Of a stretch of 7,317 nucleotides of DNA, positions 6,729 to 7,317 are shown piece by piece. The stretch's first letter is position 1. Every line of letters starts with the position of its first letter. The notes under the pieces are model-generated. The model was not told the DNA's origin, did not search any database, and saw only the letters and a program-made list of their open reading frames with translations. Position numbers and translations under genes: made by a program. The DNA is taken from contig JAIOTR010000327.1 in NCBI GenBank assembly GCA_021106665.1, positions 1 through 7,317 of the forward strand. Direction: 5' to 3'. Source of the stretch: Bacteroidales bacterium. Its GTDB lineage: Bacteria; Bacteroidota; Bacteroidia; Bacteroidales; JAADJA01.

Positions 6729-6785
6729 ATGAATCCTCGTATAGGAAAACGGTCGCAATACAATAAACGGCAAGAGAAGGCCTAA
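6729..6785 (+). other. Short ORF: leader peptide or the broken 5' end of the next gene
   Basis: ATG at 6729 opens an 18-codon ORF, MNPRIGKRSQYNKRQEKA, ending at TAA 6783-6785. It is strongly basic (six Lys/Arg). The frame of the 66-residue ORF downstream is already open here, from 6745, with no ATG, GTG or TTG before 6835. Removing one base in the AAGGCC at about 6778-6782 would join both into one protein of roughly 101 residues, continuing QEK-PKLKAVQFVEQ. That junction reads naturally, so I favour a frameshifted gene, either a real mutation or a sequence error. A true leader ORF is the alternative. Confidence 0.4.
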
Positions 6786-6793
6786 GCTTAAGG

Positions 6794-6816
6794 CTGTTCA
6801 GTTCGTTGAACAGAAC
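6794..6816. repeat. Double inverted repeat upstream of the small ORF
   Basis: CTGTTCA (6794-6800), loop GTTCGT, TGAACAG (6807-6813) is a perfect 7-bp inverted repeat. In an offset register GTTC-A-GTTC, GTT, GAAC-A-GAAC (6796-6816) is also nearly palindromic. No T-run follows on the plus strand, so it is not a simple terminator. It could be an operator or an RNA hairpin before the ATG at 6835. Confidence 0.45.
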
Positions 6817-6834
6817 ACCAAAAAAAGTATTGCC

Positions 6835-7035
6835 ATGAAGCAGCATTTCCTGTACCTTGAAGATGTAAAAACTGCTATGAATATTCATCATCTTGAGGTT
6901 AGCATTATATTGAAGAGATGGCTAAAAAGTGAGATTCACCGTGAAATGGAAACCAGGAATTTTGTTCAGATACTGGATGAATCAATTGAAAAAGACAGGC
7001 ATCGGTTACAGAAGGAGTTTAAAATATCTGTTTAA
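6835..7035 (+). CDS. Small helical protein of unknown function (possibly 3' part of a frameshifted gene)
   Basis: 66 residues from the only canonical start in this frame. I do not recognise the family. The sequence is strongly charged and looks entirely helical, with no signal peptide or membrane segment, so it should be cytoplasmic. It has a segment with spaced hydrophobics, YLEDVKTAMNIHHLEVSI (about 7-24), then a basic-aromatic KRWLKSEIHREME (27-39), then a Lys/Glu-rich end, ESIEKDRHRLQKEF (49-62). A DNA- or RNA-binding or adaptor role would be a guess. The frame stays open upstream to 6745 and encodes a basic stretch (KRRPKLKAVQFVEQNTKKSIA) that looks as protein-like as the rest. The ORF may therefore be the larger part of a gene of about 101 residues starting at 6729, with a one-base frameshift near 6780. 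No Shine-Dalgarno is visible. It ends 60 bp before the next gene. Confidence 0.55.
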   Translation: MKQHFLYLEDVKTAMNIHHLEVSIILKRWLKSEIHREMETRNFVQILDESIEKDRHRLQKEFKISV

Positions 7036-7054
7036 ATAAGCAACCAATTGATTA

Positions 7055-7062
7055 TAATTTTG
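7055..7062 (+). promoter_or_regulatory. -7 box for the exported protein gene
   Basis: TAATTTTG matches TAnnTTTG exactly and lies 33 bp before the ATG at 7096. The -33 position holds only TTTA (7031-7034), which overlaps the stop codon of the preceding ORF. This suggests the exported protein gene has its own transcript. Confidence 0.45.
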
Positions 7063-7095
7063 TCTGAAAATAGAATTCAATATTGCAAAAACTCT

Positions 7096-7317
7096 ATGAG
7101 GAGACATTCCTTTTTTGGAATAGTATGTATTTTACTGTTATTTAATATCTCAGTTGTATTTTCTCAGGAATCTGGTAAAGTCCTTCAAATTGGTAAAAGC
7201 AAGATTTTTATCGAAGGAACCTTAAATGAGTTTGAATTAAATGAAAATCATACTTATAATTCAGACCAATGGAGAATAGCCAGAAAAAAAGTAAGTTTAT
7301 TAAAAAAAGAATTCCTC
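7096..7317 (+). CDS. Exported protein of unknown function, N-terminal fragment (runs off the window)
   Basis: 74 codons are open from ATG 7096 to the last base with no stop, so the gene continues beyond the window. The peptide starts MRRHSFFGIVCILLLFNISV: two arginines, then a hydrophobic core at about 6-22, and a likely signal peptidase I site before Gln24 (VFS-QE). The mature part begins ESGKVLQIGKSKIFIEGTL and continues with a polar, lysine-rich segment containing NENHTYNSDQW and ARKKVSLLKK. Cys11 lies in the middle of the hydrophobic core and no lipobox is present, so it is a secreted or periplasmic protein rather than a lipoprotein. I cannot name a family from this fragment. A TAATTTTG promoter box sits 33 bp upstream. 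The call rests on the good signal peptide, the start position and the open frame. Confidence 0.75.
   Translation, partial: MRRHSFFGIVCILLLFNISVVFSQESGKVLQIGKSKIFIEGTLNEFELNENHTYNSDQWRIARKKVSLLKKEFL

Overview
The window is a stretch of AT-rich chromosome from a member of the Bacteroidota. Four things support this: Bacteroidota-type promoter elements (TTTG, about 19 bp, TAnnTTTG), start sites without Shine-Dalgarno sequences, a 979-residue secreted protein ending in a type IX secretion (T9SS) sorting domain, and GTPase sequences of the Bacteroidota type. It is mostly ordinary core genome. I see no phage, insertion sequence, CRISPR array, toxin-antitoxin pair or defence system. The less-explained parts are the intergenic elements and the right-hand end.

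Left part (1-2858, minus strand): the N-terminus of a lipoprotein gene leaves the window at base 1. To its right lies a ribosome-maturation cluster, transcribed era -> der -> hslR-like. Era acts in 30S assembly, Der in 50S assembly, and the Hsp15-like S4 protein binds 50S subunits. The S4 gene starts one base after the der stop codon. A REP-like double hairpin flanked by 10-bp direct repeats sits in the 94-bp gap between era and der.

Centre (2859-3507): between era and an initiator tRNA gene (tRNA-fMet, anticodon CAU) lies a compact pair of opposed promoters whose -7 boxes form a perfect 10-bp inverted repeat. The tRNA is followed by a strong GAAA-loop terminator and then by a gene for a four-helix membrane protein of the PsiE family, on the plus strand.

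Right part (3508-7317): the large minus-strand gene encodes an exported T9SS cargo. Its order is signal peptide, long beta-rich N-terminal region, two related CARDB-like Ig modules, GEVED domain, C-terminal sorting domain. Upstream and divergent lies a short plus-strand coding region of unknown function. It looks like one roughly 101-residue gene split by a single-base frameshift, or else a short leader ORF followed by a 66-residue ORF, with a double inverted repeat in between. The window closes with the first 74 residues of an exported protein of unknown family, preceded by a TAnnTTTG box.

Era, Der, the S4 protein and the initiator tRNA share a theme of ribosome assembly and translation. The other genes show no evident functional link to them.
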